DNA of 64,000 bases from Labia minor (lineage: Eukaryota > Arthropoda > Insecta > Dermaptera > Spongiphoridae): assembly GCA_963082975.1 (NCBI GenBank), contig OY720350.1, forward strand, positions 13,486,910 through 13,550,909, written 5' to 3'. The notes under the pieces are model-generated. The model was not told the DNA's origin. It ran no database searches and saw only the letters and a list, made by a program, of their open reading frames with translations. Position numbers and translations under genes: made by a program. Positions 20,398 to 32,788 of the stretch are shown in pieces (position 1 is the first letter of the stretch; each line of letters opens with the position of its first letter).

Positions 20398-20972
20398 ATT
20401 GGTAATTGTTTACAAAAACAGAAGCTTCAGGGATTTGGATACAACTTTACCAGTGAATTTCTTTTTTAATTCCAAAGAAACTTTCCTTATGCAATATTTC
20501 TCGGTAGCTTCTCGTTTCCGAGATAAAAATTATTAAAGTTTGACAGATAAACTAGTAACGACATCCATATGAGCAGCCATTTATTATTATTTTATTAACT
20601 AATTCACTAATTATTCACTTATTCACTATTTTCGATTTGTATATAGGAAAATTATTTAATTAATTAATTTTTTTAATTTTCCCCTATATCCAAACCGAAC
20701 TGAAAAAAAACCCCCAAAAAATTAGTGAAGCCCTCTACTGTCAAATGAATAAAACATTTTATATTAAATTGAATATCAATGGATTTATATGCAAATTATA
20801 TTATATTATAAAATTTATTTTTATATTTTAAAAATAGTTAATAATTTTCTTCTTGGAAACTATAAATGATCGAAACATTTACTAATTTAATAGTCACTTG
20901 GAATTAAAAAAGTTCACTGATAAAGTTTTATCCAAATCCTTGAAGCTTCCGTTTTTGTAAACAATTACCAAT
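20398..20972. mobile_element. Foldback MITE with GGTAATTGTTTACAAA ends, copy 1
   Basis: Ends GGTAATTGTTTAC and GTAAACAATTACC continue as inverted repeats for about 60 bp (AGAAGCTTCAGGGATTTGG / CCAAATCCTTGAAGCTTCC). Related copies are at 50367-50855 and 60697-61500. Confidence 0.8.
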
Positions 20973-22123
20973 CAATTTAATATAATCATATACTAAAATA
21001 TTATTGATATTTTTTATAATATATTATAATAGAAAATATATTATTTGTTTGTTTGCTTTTTAGTAAATAATTTTGAAAATTCTATTAGAATTAAATTACA
21101 CAAAATAAAAATAAATTCAATGATTGTCAACAAGATCTGAATAAATAAAGAGAATATTTATTTTTAAAATAAAATAAACTTTTTTCCTTAACTTTATAAT
21201 ATAATAATATTAATGTATATATATATAGAAACATGTTCGATTGTTTTTACAAGTGTTCTTTGTTGTATTTTTTTTTATAACTCTTTTTCTAATAAAATGA
21301 TAGATTTATCACTTTTTGATACACCAATAAATCAACTTCTTGTTGTAATCTAAATTTACTCGGATAAATAAAGCCCTGGTATCAAAGTCAAGGGGTTCAC
21401 TTTTATTGCAATCGCCTCCAATTTATTTTTCTTTTACATTCTTAATTCATTACATACAATATTAATACAAGAAAAAAAAAGGGGAGAGGTAATATTTTTA
21501 TAGGTATAGTTTAATATAGCACTTTAGCCTTTATATGGTCGATTTATCAATTCCAAATGAATTTGGTTTATTATTGTTAAAACTAAACTGAGCTGGTATT
21601 CAAGCTGAGAATTTGAATCAATTTTTAACAAATCATAAATGGAAAAATCAATTTTTAAAATACATATTCCAATTTATCCATTCAAATGGAAAATTATAAT
21701 GAATCAACCCATCTGACAAAAAAAAAAATATATACTGTTGATTTTACCTACCTCCCTTATTTTGTTTTTTTTTTTTTAAATTAAAAAATTCTGCAAACAA
21801 TTTCATTTATTATCAATTATATATTAAAAAAATGAACATGGATTGATTTTATTGATTTATTTAATATATTAAGTAAAAATTGATTGACAATGATGTCTAA
21901 CTTAAAGGAGAGCAAGCTAGCAATTGATAACTATCAAAAAAGAAACAATGATTTCAATTTTATTAAGTCAACATTTAAAAGCCTGATAAGAGAGATAGCA
22001 TTTGTTATCAATTTCTAACGTATGGTCCAAATATAAAACAAATATTAAAAAAATCAATAAATAAACTAAATTTACACTTTACAACAATGGATACTACAAT
22101 ATCATGTTCATCTTATATATATA
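20973..22123. other. AT-rich, no feature recognised
   Basis: Nothing recognised. Confidence 0.5.
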
Positions 22124-22125
22124 TA

Positions 22126-22249
22126 CAGGGTGATTATAAAAGGACTTGAAGTGTTTTGTAATAAAATGGCACTTTTCTCAATTCTGTAAGTAATTTCAAT
22201 AAATATCTATGTGCTTTCAAAGTTGTAAAGTCCTTTTATAATCACCCTG
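22126..22249. mobile_element. Mariner-type MITE, 124 bp, with TA duplication
   Basis: Perfect inverted ends CAGGGTGATTATAAAAGGAC and its reverse complement, flanked by TA at 22124-22125 and 22250-22251. No coding capacity. Confidence 0.88.
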
Positions 22250-22262
22250 TATATATAAGAGA

Positions 22263-22451
22263 AAGAAAGAACACACAAAAACGTCACTAACTTTTTCAGT
22301 TGTCAAAAACAAACTACTAATACAAAATGGCTGATAATGTCAACATATGAAAAACTTATGAGTACCAACATAACAAAACAAAAATGTCGTTAATTGAATG
22401 CAAACAGCCCTGGAGAATTAAAAAATCACCTTTTCTTTTGAACTGACCTCG
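22263..22451 (-). mobile_element. Mariner end fragment
   Basis: Similar to the right end of the mariner at 48656-49527, sharing CTAACTTTTTCAGTTGTC, AAAACAAACTACTAAT and a TTTTGAAC..GACCTCG terminus. Only the terminal non-coding region is present. Confidence 0.75.
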
Positions 22452-24636
22452 TGTGTGTGTATATATATATATATATATAAATTGTAAATCAAATCCGAAA
22501 CATTATATTATTATTTTAAGATAATAATTAATAAAGAAAAAAAAATTTCATTAGATTTGTTAACGATTTATGATTGTACAAATTAAACGTGTTCCTATTT
22601 TTAATTTTCATCCAATAAAATGTGATTTTTCAAATGGCATTCAGCCAACCAACATTGATTTCATCCTAATTGCTTTAATTAAAATCTACTAAATAAATTT
22701 CAACATCAAATAAATTTTAATAATCAATTCTAGTTTAAACATATGATCAATATACTGGGATTGAATTTATTTCATAAAAAACTATGATAAATCAATGGAA
22801 ATAATCGATAAAAATTAAAATCAATGATTTGATTGTAAGTTAATCACAACATATGTTTAAATAAATTATTTAAAATTGTTTTTTCCAAAAGAATGATAGA
22901 AGAAAACTTAAATGTGAATATTTTAACCAAATAGAACATAAGAAGTTGGTGGTTGTGGAGATAAAAAAATAATATACGATAATACCAAAGAAGAACCAAA
23001 GACGGATAAAGCAACCCTAACAATTGGCTCAAATGTCGAATTATTAGTTGATTTTCATTAAATAAGGTATCCATCATAAATGTAATTTTTTTTTTAATTT
23101 AGATTTTTAATAATATCAATAATTGTAATTAATATTGAAATATGTTTTATTTTTATATAAAATTTTAATTTTTAAGCTAACTTATTATCTTTAACAGATC
23201 GTAGTGGCTACAAAACTTTAGATTTAATTTAACTATATATAATATATTAAGGTTAATTTTTAGAATTGACATTTATAACAAACACTTAGTGGCATAATCT
23301 ATGATCTTATATGTAAAACTTAAGAAGACAACCCTCCTAACATGTGTTTTTGTCATTGACAAATACTTACTATTTTTATTGGAAAGAAATTGGATTTTCT
23401 TAAGGGTTGTGAAAACTTGCTATTTTAACTTTTTAAACAATAGAAACATGTCATTTTGAAAAAGTGACAAGTAACATTATTGAGGATTGGTTGAAACAAT
23501 AAGAAAAAAAAGGTAAAAATAAAAAGTCGATGAAAAATCGATTTCAAAAGTGCGAACATACACCGGGACAGACAGACGCCAAGTGAAGTTGAGAAAAACG
23601 TTATAATAAATTAGAGAATTATAAAGTAGAGAATTAAATTTTGTAATCCAGGGTGAAGAAATTTATATTCTTTAAATATTTATAACTTTTTTGTATGTAA
23701 ATATTTATAATATTATACTAAATAATTACTTATTGGAAAATTAGTTAGGATTTTTTTTAATCAAATTAAATCGAGTACATCATCATCATCACAATCATCA
23801 GGAATCTAAATTATATTCCTATTCTGTAAAAATTTTAATCTTGAATTTATTTTAATTAATCGACAAAGAGATATGATTGATAATCGTTTTGCAGCAAAAT
23901 TCAAATATATATATATATATATATATATGATATATTGATTATATCAATTATTGAAAAATATACGAAATAACGGAAATATACAATTTATAAAATAAAATAA
24001 TAATACTTTAATTATATTATCTGATAATAATAAATTATTAATCAAAATTTATTTATACCGGTTGACAAAATATCAATATTTAGATACCTATTGGTTATTC
24101 TTTAGTATTGGTGGTTAATAATGATAGATTTAAATAAAATACTTTTTTCCTAGCTATTTTTAAATTAATTTTTTATATAATTAATAACGAAAATAAATGT
24201 ATAACGTAATATGATGAAATCAATGATTATTCGAGATAATGAAAATGAAATATATTTGATAGATCTTTTTTTTTTTTTGATAATGTCAATAAAAGTATAA
24301 ATATGTATGAAAATATACAAAAAAAAAAATATGAATTTTTAATAATATAAACCTTCCAGGCATGATATAAATTTAGAATATGATTGTTATTTAAATGTAC
24401 CTATAAGTGTAGTCGTTTAATAGTTCAATGTTTAATAATACTTTTCCTTATTTAACAAACCAATAAAATGTCAGTCAGTCATCTATAAATAGAAAATAAA
24501 ATATAGAATTCTGTGTATAAATTTACTTGAAAAAAATAAAAAAACTTTATTTATTTATATATAATAAATGTAATGTTCAGTAAGAGTTGATATATAATAA
24601 TTAAGTCATAGTATATAATGAATTTAAAAAAATAAA
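22452..24636. other. AT-rich, no gene recognised
   Basis: 23560-23600 has a GACAGACAGACGCCAAGTG segment that recurs, reversed, at about 55648-55685. A (TA)n tract is near 23905. Nothing else recognised. Confidence 0.45.
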
Positions 24637-25362
24637 AATGAGCTGCGGACAGGCACATAACCGACCGGCAATTTAAAAATAATTAAAAACAACATATTAT
24701 ATATATATAATTATTATTATATTTAAGCCCCGGCCAGAAGCGAGCGCCAGGTACATAGTCGCAGCTCGTACGATGACGGCGTTATTGGGAAAGGAGAATT
24801 AAGTATTTTGCGCGAGTTTAAAATTTTTAAATTCTTTATTTTTTTTTCTCTGAATTGATTTAACGTTGAGTGTAATTAGAAATATTACATACATCGAATT
24901 TTTAATAAAAATGTACAAAATATAAAAAAAAAATATTTTTAAAACTTGAATTAAAATGACTAAATTATATTATCTTGGTTTATATTTTTAGTTTAATTAC
25001 TCAATTATTAATTACTACTATATTTTAGGTGAAAAATTTCCGACAATGAATATAAAATTAATAGTTTATAAACTACCACTTCTCGTTTCCGAATATACAC
25101 CAAAAGTTGATGAATTCATTGTACTGATGCATTAAGTATATATATATACCAAATTTTATCAAAATTCGTTGAGCAGTTCAAGTTGTACACGTCTATACGG
25201 ACACATAATGGACAGAGGGACGAACGAATGGATGGACGGACAGACATCATGCTAAAAATACTGTTTTTTTGTTAACAAATCGTGGAGATTGTAAAAATCT
25301 CCATGTGTGAAATTTGGTATTAAAACAATACCATCTATTCCTATCGCCGGTCGGAAAAAACA
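24637..25362 (-). repeat. ACCGACCGACGATAG repeat family, diverged single copy
   Basis: Runs from AATGAGCTGCGGACAGGCAC to the reversed terminus at about 25362 (CCTATCGCCGGTCGG). It includes CACCAAAAGTTGATGAATTC, ACCAAATTTTATCAAAATTC and ACAGACATCATGCTAAAAAT, all shared with 51538-52862. About 24727-24790 is unusually GC-rich. Confidence 0.7.
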
Positions 25363-25739
25363 ATTGATTAATTTATTAATATTACCATTTTAAATCAATC
25401 AAACGTTGATATAAGACTTATAAAATTTCTATAGGTAATACGTTAGGAATGATGTTTTAATCAACACTACTTTTGGAATTTGTGTAATATTCCAAAAGTT
25501 CATTCCCTTTCATGTTCATTCAAATATTGTCAAGAAAATTAATTAAATCTAAATTTAATTAAAGAGACGATTTAAAAGTAATATACTTATCCCTTCCATG
25601 CTAAAATATATTTAAGAAAATCCGAATAATTGTAACATCAACCGGAAGTTATTACCTTCCAATTAGGAAAAGGCAAAAAGATGTCAGCTCTTCTAATTAA
25701 TAAATCCATCCTCAAGTTGAAAACTAGAAAATCGTGTTG
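25363..25739. other. AT-rich, no feature recognised
   Basis: Nothing recognised. Confidence 0.5.
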
Positions 25740-26060
25740 TCGGCCTAAAGGGAGTCCATTAACGGATCAAGTAGAAGAATTTCGAAGAGTGGCGAGGGGT
25801 GGGGAGGATAAAGGTTGAGAGATGGGGTTGGAAGAGGGTTGTTTTCACCCATGTCTTTCTCGCGGCACGTGGCTTCCTGTCTTTCTGTCGGCTGTCATTT
25901 CACGGGTACTTTGCCCTTCCCCCACTCCCTCCCCCATTACAAATATCCCTTTTCCCCATAAACACCCACAACCTCCCCCTCCCCCATCCCTCTTTCTCCC
26001 ATAACTCGCTTGCGAGTTCTCGCAATGGAATTTATTTCCAGACCTGTTGAAAAAGAACCC
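25740..26060. other. GC-rich island, possible promoter or untranslated exon
   Basis: It stands out sharply from its surroundings: CCCC/GGGG-rich tracts at 25915-25995 and CGCGGCACGTGG near 25860. Open frames exist on both strands but none shows a known domain. It could be a promoter/5' exon of the long minus-strand gene or an unrecognised repeat. Confidence 0.35.
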
Positions 26061-26587
26061 ATCTACAAGCACTGTCAAAATATTATTTCAATTGAAATGT
26101 CTCTGGGATAAAAATAGCGATTCCAAATATGAACAGAGTCACATTCGTAACGGGAAATATCTCACAGAAAGAAAGGAACAACTGAGTAGTAACACATCCG
26201 AAATCTTTCCAACCTGTTTTGTTTACTTCCCAATTGGATCATCAAAAGATTTGAGAAATTGAAGAATATATTTATCTTTATAAAAAAAAATCTAGATCTA
26301 GATCTATTTATATTATACGTATTGAACGATTCAAATCAAAATTTAAACACAATAGTACGAGTATACTTCTATTGTATTTGTTTTGTCTGTTTGTTTCCTT
26401 AAATATCTTGTCTTCTTGTAGAGTTTAATTATGCGGAAATAAAAGAATTCTTAAGAATAAATTATTTAGGGAAAAATAAAATAATAATAATAATAATAAA
26501 ATAGAAATTATTTGATAGACACAACAAAGGATATAAATATTATATTATTCAAGTATGCAAATGTGGGGTGAAATAAAATTTTTAATC
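26061..26587. other. AT-rich, no feature recognised
   Basis: Nothing recognised beyond (AAT)n near 26483. Confidence 0.5.
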
Positions 26588-26682
26588 TTTTTACTATCTC
26601 ACGAAAATTTTCGATGCTGAAATTTTGATGGTTTTATACGTTTTGAAGGTTCCTGAATCATTTTCACTAAGGTTGAGAAAAA

Positions 26683-26768
<86 letters not shown>

Positions 26769-27202
26769 CAAGATTACGCAAAAACGGTTTGAGCTAGAAT
26801 CATCAAATTTGGTACATGGGCATTATTCAAAATTTTTAGTTTTCTATCAACTTTTGAGAATTGTAGCTCAACCGGAAGAGGGTCATTACCTTCAACGTTT
26901 TGATTTTTTTCCTCTAAAGTGCCCGTAAAAATAAAGATATAGGTTTGATAGTTTTTCCTCATGATTAAAAATTGTATAAAACTGCTATATATAGAATTTC
27001 AGCTTGATTGAACCGCTGAAAGTACCAAAATTAATTTTTTAACACTGCAAATCTCACGTGACAACACGTGACGTGGTGCCATCAACAAAGAGCCAAACTT
27101 GCGCTGGTTTAATAAATATTATTTATTAATAATTAATTAAATTTAATTTAAATATAATATATGTTATTTAATCCAATTCAAATTGCGAGACACTCCAGCT
27201 TA
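26588..27202 (+). mobile_element. Helentron-like element with (TA)n(TG)n core
   Basis: Starts TTTTACTATCTCACG and ends CACTCCAGCTTA. The microsatellite core is (TA)~20 followed by TG repeats (about 26687-26764). The GATAGTCGAGTGG part of the 3' end is deleted, leaving GCGAGACACTCC, so the 3' hairpin is lost. Confidence 0.88.
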
Positions 27203-27550
27203 TTTCTATGATAATCATTAAACTTTAAAATGATTGATAAATAAAAGGGGAATAAATAATAATAGTGAGTTTGCCATGCAGATTTAATATGATCTAAAAA
27301 TTTCTTCTAAAAGTAATATTCTTACATTATTATTTATATACTTAATCAAAGTTTTTATTATTAAATCCCGAATTAAATTTTCACAATTAAAATAGCTTAT
27401 TTTTTTATTTTAATTATAGACATTTTAATAAATAAAATAAAATAGAAATAAAAAAATAATACTAAAGTTCAGTTTATAATTATAAATGTTAAGTATAATT
27501 AATTCGACAATTAAAATAGAAATGATTAATAATAAAGCTCAGGGCGATGT
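27203..27550. other. AT-rich, no feature recognised
   Basis: Nothing recognised. Confidence 0.5.
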
Positions 27551-27775
27551 AATTTTTTTTTTTTTTTTTTTTTTTCTAAAAATATATTCAAGTGGAGAAG
27601 TTAAATGTCTCTAACTGTCCCCTCTGGGCTTGAAAGCTTCCTTGAGACCATCACGAGGTCAATTGACCCCGGACCCTGCAATGAGTCACATGTTTCAATC
27701 GCCTACAGTAGGATTAAGCAAAATGCTCTGACGAGAGCTGTCAACGATGATGAGACCAGTCGCGTGTAGGATTAT
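27551..27775 (-). repeat. Candidate retroposed sequence (SINE or LINE 3' end) with poly-A tail
   Basis: A GC-richer block (about 27590-27775) ends, read on the minus strand, in TATATTTTTAG and about 24 A residues. That is the form of a retroposed copy. No clear tRNA promoter boxes or target duplication could be set. Source family unknown. Confidence 0.45.
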
Positions 27776-28271
27776 AGAAAGAAAAAGTAAAACAAGTCGA
27801 ATAAAATAGAAATCACTCGACTATGTATCAATTAAAATACAATAATAAAAAAATAAAGTAAATCATTTATAATCCATTGCTTAATGCGGATTATTTCAAA
27901 AAAAAAAACAAAAAAACAAGAGATGGAACAGTTTTATATTAAATTAAGTAATATAGAATGGAGACATGATTTGAATTAATATAATAGTTTTAACATCTTA
28001 ACAGCTTAATCAATGAATTCTTTAAACTGTAGTCAACAGTATATTGTAAATGCCCTGACTCTAATTTTATTTTTATTATTTATTAAGGCTTTAGGAACGA
28101 ACCCATTCATCCATGATAGATGAATGACAGTTTTCATTTTACATTATTATTATTATTATTATAATTTTTATTATTTTATTATATATGTCGTATCGCCAAT
28201 TCAGTCCATAAATGTCACACTACCAGATCTGATGAGTATCTCATGTTAAGGTAGCATTTTATGAATAAAAA
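27776..28271. other. AT-rich, no feature recognised
   Basis: Nothing recognised. Confidence 0.5.
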
Positions 28272-28741
28272 TTAGCTGGAGTGTCTCCACAAGACTATCT
28301 CGCAATTTGAATTGGATTAAATAACATATATTATATTTAAATTATATATTATATTATATTATATTTAAATTATAGGAGTTTTATACAATTTTTAATGATG
28401 TGAAAAATTATCAAACATATATCTTTATTTTTACGGTCACTTTAGAGGAAAAAAAAATCAAAACAACGTTGTAGGTAATAACCCTCTTCCGGTTGAGTTA
28501 CATTTCTCAAAAGTTGATAGAAAACTACAAATTTTGAATAATGCCCATGTACCAAATTTCATGATTCTAGCTAAAAGCGTTTTTGCGTAATCTTGTCTAC
28601 ATACACACATACACACACACACAGAGATAGACATTTTTCTCAACCTTAGTGAAAATGATTCAGGAACCTTCAAAACGTATAAAAACATCAAAATCTCAAC
28701 ATCGAAAATTTTCGTGATCGCAATATGGCGAGATAGTAAAA
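28272..28741 (-). mobile_element. Helentron-like element with internal deletion
   Basis: Both ends are present (TTAGCTGGAG and GGCGAGATAGTAAAA), but about 150 bp of the L module (the CCAGCGCATGTTTGGC to GCTGAAATTC part) is missing. The CTATCTC arm of the hairpin is also gone. Confidence 0.88.
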
Positions 28742-29798
28742 ATAAGAAATAATTTATTCAAATACAATAGGGATGGCTGTAAAGGGCCTAAATCTAAAAT
28801 AAATGATTAATAAAATCCCATATATCTCTATGTATATCGAACAATATAAATAAATTTAAAAATATTAAGGTTTATTATTATTCAACATGAATATTATAAA
28901 TCAGGAAAAGTAAAAAAAAAATATATGTATTTTAATAAACGAATTTTAATATATATAAGAAAAAACCTTTGTTTGAAAAATAATGAAAAGATTTTTCACT
29001 CTTTTTCCATCAAATGGATGATAAAAGACAATTGAAAGGATGCTTACCTAAAACAAAGAGAAAAATAAAGTTAATATCAAAGAAATATATATTTAAATTA
29101 AGTTTATAATTTAAATGCATCCATTCATTCATTTTAGGGGCATACAATCGATGGAGTTGAATGGAGGTTATACAATCTTTAAAAATCTATAGGTACCTAT
29201 ATAAAAAAAAAAATAAAAAAATTGTTAAAGTGATTTTCAAACCCCAATCCTCACCTCATCAAAACAAATCTCATAATCTCAGCGTAAAATGTACATAAAA
29301 ATATTTGATAAAATACAAAGAAGATATAAAAAGCATGGAATTTGTTTTTATTAAAAAAAAAAAAATAATGTTGAATAAAGTAAACCTGATTGGTTTGTGT
29401 TTTTGGTTATTGAAACACATATACCTACTTATATCCATAAAAGAAGTATATACTCGAATTTATAATTGACGATTAATGATGTACTAAAAGTTTAAATGTT
29501 GTTTAAGAAAAATTAAATAGAAGAATGCCTAATCCATTCGTATTTAATAAATACATTCATCTTATAATTAATTTCGATTTTTTTTTTAATTTAAAAACAT
29601 TATTCATTAGAAATTAATTTAATTTCCATTTTATAGTGAGTTAATCCAAAAACAGCTTAACACAATTTGAAGTGATTCCATTTAGGTAACAAATGAAAAT
29701 GAATTAAACATTGAAAATATTTATAATTCATATCTAAACATGGAATAAATTAATAAATTCAATTCAATAGTAAACAGTTAAGAAAAATAAAAGAATAG
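28742..29798. other. AT-rich; contains a candidate recursive splice site
   Basis: No element recognised except the splice signal at 29046-29068. Confidence 0.5.
29042..29068 (-). promoter_or_regulatory. Candidate recursive splice site (ratchet point)
   Basis: On the minus strand a branch-like TTAAC and a pyrimidine tract (CTTTATTTTTCTCTTTG) lead to TTTTAG (AG at 29049-29048), followed at once by GTAAGC (GT at 29047-29046). An acceptor joined directly to a strong donor is the signature of zero-length exons in long insect introns. The strand agrees with RSK. Confidence 0.5.
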
Positions 29799-30636
29799 AA
29801 AAAAAAAAAAGCAAAATGTGCAGCATCGTACACGTGGCGGAAGTGAAACTTATTACAATCTAGAGAATAAGATAAATTTTAGTTGAGAGTGTGAGTGAGA
29901 GAGAAATAGAGAAAAATAAAGGGATCATTTCGAAAGACATATAACAGTATAAAATTTTCGTAACAAATATTCGCTTTATTATTATTATTATCTACTCTAT
30001 CATCATATCTACATTGCCTGTACTATTGTCGGTTGGTGCTTCAATTGGTAATACTGATATTAATGGCTTGTGATAACTAAAATAAGATATATATGTTCGT
30101 GATTCGATATTTTCTATATAACGTGTAAAAACAGCATCTATTGTAGTTCCAGATTTTGTTGTTGATTCCTTGGGATCGTTATTTATAAGCAGACCAAATG
30201 TTTCTCGAAGAAAGTTGATCAACGGCAACGAATCATCTCAGATCCAAAATTTACATTAAAATCTCCCCCGAGAATTAGAGGGATTTTATCTTCGCCTCGT
30301 TCAAGTGCATTAGCACCTGTGTGGCTATAAACCAGTAGTGAACGGTGTATGAAATAAATAATATCGTCTAAATTTTGGTCGTTATTTTTTTTCGGCATAG
30401 TGAAATCTGTGGAGTAGAGAAAAGCAGTTTTAAATGCAATAATAATTTTAAATTGATTTAGTAGTGTTAAAGTAATGTTGAGATTCGGATAAATAACGTG
30501 AATGGTCATCGACGCACATAACTGTATGTGTTGGCGTGTGAATCGCCGACCATGTTCACACACACAATTACATGCGTCGGTATGCGTGCACGCTGTATAT
30601 TTGACTTGAGAATTTTAATTATTTCACGATATATAT
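29799..30636 (-). pseudogene. EEP (endonuclease/exonuclease/phosphatase) domain fragment, frameshifted copy A
   Basis: Near-identical, inverted copy of 44659-45492. The reading frame is broken by a 2-bp insertion just after the GGDFNVNFGS segment, at about 30236, splitting it into 30219-30563 and 29992-30228. Beyond that only single substitutions are seen (Gln for Arg in NRFKI). The fragment carries the C-terminal half of an EEP fold (GGDFN, TTIDAVF, SYHKPL). From memory this wording resembles the endonuclease domain fused to helicases of Helentron-type elements in arthropods. The N-terminal half of the fold is absent. Confidence 0.75.
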
Positions 30637-30893
30637 CTTATCTTATTATGCTAGCTAAAATTGTATATATCTATCTATTTATCTATAACCATTGGTTCTC
30701 AAAAACCGCTCTAACGATTTTTTTCAAATTCACACTAGATATAGTATTTATAAAGAAAAATTGAGTTTTATTGATTACATCTCTTGAAACTTACAGCTTC
30801 ATTATTAATTTCTTAATTGAAAATTATATATGGGTGACGTAAATGGCATCCATTTTGAAATTTTACTCCCGCCTTTTTTTAATTTTGTATTAA
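30637..30893. other. AT-rich spacer
   Basis: Nothing recognised; part of the composite unit proposed in the findings. Confidence 0.4.
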
Positions 30894-31563
30894 TATTTTT
30901 TTTATATTTAAAATATTTTAAAATTTATTATTTAATTTCGAAATAAAATTAAAAATATTTATTTTTAATAAAATATATATATATATTTATTAATCCCGCT
31001 TTTTTTTTAAATGATATTGTATTAACATTTTTTTATATTTAAAATATTTTAAAATTCATTATTTAATTTCGAAATTTTATATTTAAAATTTATTATTTAA
31101 TTTCGAAATAAAATTAAAAATATTTATTTTTAATAAAATATATATATATATTTATTAATCCCGCTTTTTTTTTAAATGATATTGTATTAACATTTTTTTA
31201 TATTTAAAATATTTTAAAATTCATTATTTAATTTCGAAATAAAATTAAAAATATTTATTTTTAATAAAATATATATATATTTATTAATCTCTCTCAAAAA
31301 ATATGAAATACGTTTAATATTAAAAATAAATAAATATACATATGAAATTTGTTATTTAAAATATTTTAAAATTTATTATTTAATTTCGAAATAAAATTAA
31401 AAATATTTATTTTTAATAAAATATATATATATATTTATTAATCCCGCTTTTTTTTTAAATGATATTGTATTAACATTTTTTTATATTTAAAATATTTTAA
31501 AATTCATTATTTAATTTCGAAATAAAATTAAAAATATTTATTTTTAATAAAATATATATATAT
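30894..31563. repeat. AT-rich tandem duplications
   Basis: A block running from TTAATTTCGAAATAAAATT through ATTTATTAATCCCGC recurs, with the CCCGCT marker at 30995, 31160 and 31443 and variant joins between. The Gypsy element inserted at its right edge (31563/38239). Confidence 0.8.
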
Positions 31564-32373
31564 TGTAAGGGGAGGGGGTGGGGAAAACAGAGCCCCGACG
31601 TTGGGTGCCAATTTGTAAGGGGGGGAGGCCCACAGTGGATGCCAACAGGCCCCTTACAAGGAGGAGGGAAGAAGGGGGAGAGAAGGGAGGGAAAATGTGA
31701 TAGAAGAGAGAAGAGCGGAAATGGGAGAGGGAAAAAAATGGATCTTATGTGGAGAGGGAAAAAAAGGAGTTTAAGGTCTCCACAGGTAAACAGGTGGATA
31801 TCTTCTTGAAGGGGGAAAATATTACCCGCAGCTGCAGAGAACAAACTACCTTTCCTCCAATGGTCCAGCAGAGATGAAGGTTAAATGGGCGCCATGCTAT
31901 ACTCAGAGGTAAAGCAGATTTTAATGAGACTGGTCAATAAGGATGTAGTTTAAGTTAAATTGAAAAACGGTTGTTTAAAAGAAAATGTATAATTATAAGA
32001 AATATTATATTACTTCTCCACCATGGGAGTCAAAGAAAATGTATAATTATAAGAAATGTTATATTACTTCTCCACCATGGGAGTCAAAAAAAATGTATAA
32101 TTATAAGAAATATTATATTACTTCTCCACCATGGGAGTCACAAAGGATCCATTCAACATGGAGGATCATCAAAACACGTCTTTACACAAAGAACGCGGAG
32201 ACAGGATAACACGTCTTTACACAAAGAAGGTTAGCATCTGACTAACTATATAATGCCAAGTCACCAACCGCGCGGAGGGCAGTTGGACTCCCCCAGACGT
32301 TGCCATTCAGTCATGCAACAGCGCCTGGGGTGACTTTGTCATATTTATATATAACAAATATACATTCGTTACA
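31564..32373 (-). repeat. Gypsy 3' LTR (810 bp)
   Basis: Starts TG and ends CA on both strands (TGTAAGG...CGTTACA as written). It differs by eye from the other LTR at one base (G at 32035, A in the other LTR). It contains about three copies of a 54-bp tandem repeat (ATG of each at 31985, 32039, 32093) and an internal primer-binding-site copy at about 31591-31611. A 4-bp target duplication ATAT is at 31560-31563 and 38239-38242. Confidence 0.95.
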
Positions 32374-32385
32374 TCCTCCCCCTCT
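32374..32385 (-). other. Polypurine tract of the Gypsy element
   Basis: On the minus strand AGAGGGGGAGGA lies directly against the start of the 3' LTR (TGTAACG). This sets the LTR boundary and the element's orientation. Confidence 0.9.
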
Positions 32386-32488
32386 GACTCCTGAAGAAGT
32401 CCCAACGAAGGAGTCAGAAAAAGAGAAAAGCGAAAAACAATATTTAATAATACAACAAAAAAAAAATTCATAAAGATTAAAGACAAAG

Positions 32489-32788
32489 ATATAATAATTC
32501 TTAATACTTAACTAAACAATTAATAATATAAAAAAAAAAGTTCACAAAAATCAAAGAAAAATATACAATAATCTTAATAATTAATTAAACAATTAATAAT
32601 ATAAAAAGTTCACAAAAATCAAAGAAAAATATACAATAATCTTAATAATTAATTAAACAATTAATAATATAAAAAAGTTCACAAAAATCAAAGAAAAATA
32701 TACAATAATCTTAATAATTAATTAAACAATTAATAATATAAAAAAAGTTCACAAAAATCAAAGAAAAATATACAATAATCTTAATAAT
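32489..32788 (-). repeat. Tandem repeat in the Gypsy 3' non-coding region
   Basis: Four copies of a 68-70-bp unit containing GTTCACAAAAATCAAAG (TTCAC at 32541, 32609, 32678, 32748). They differ mainly in poly-A length; the first is diverged. The array lies between the pol stop codon and the polypurine tract. Confidence 0.9.

Noticed and set aside
31971..32234. An 87-residue open frame with three 18-residue repeats, twice in the window
   Set aside because: It lies in both LTRs and is produced by the 54-bp tandem repeat (a multiple of three). There is no reason to think it is translated.
32489..32788. Regular 68-70-bp repeats considered as a CRISPR-like array
   Set aside because: There are no spacers between the units. 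They are plain tandem repeats inside a eukaryotic retrotransposon.
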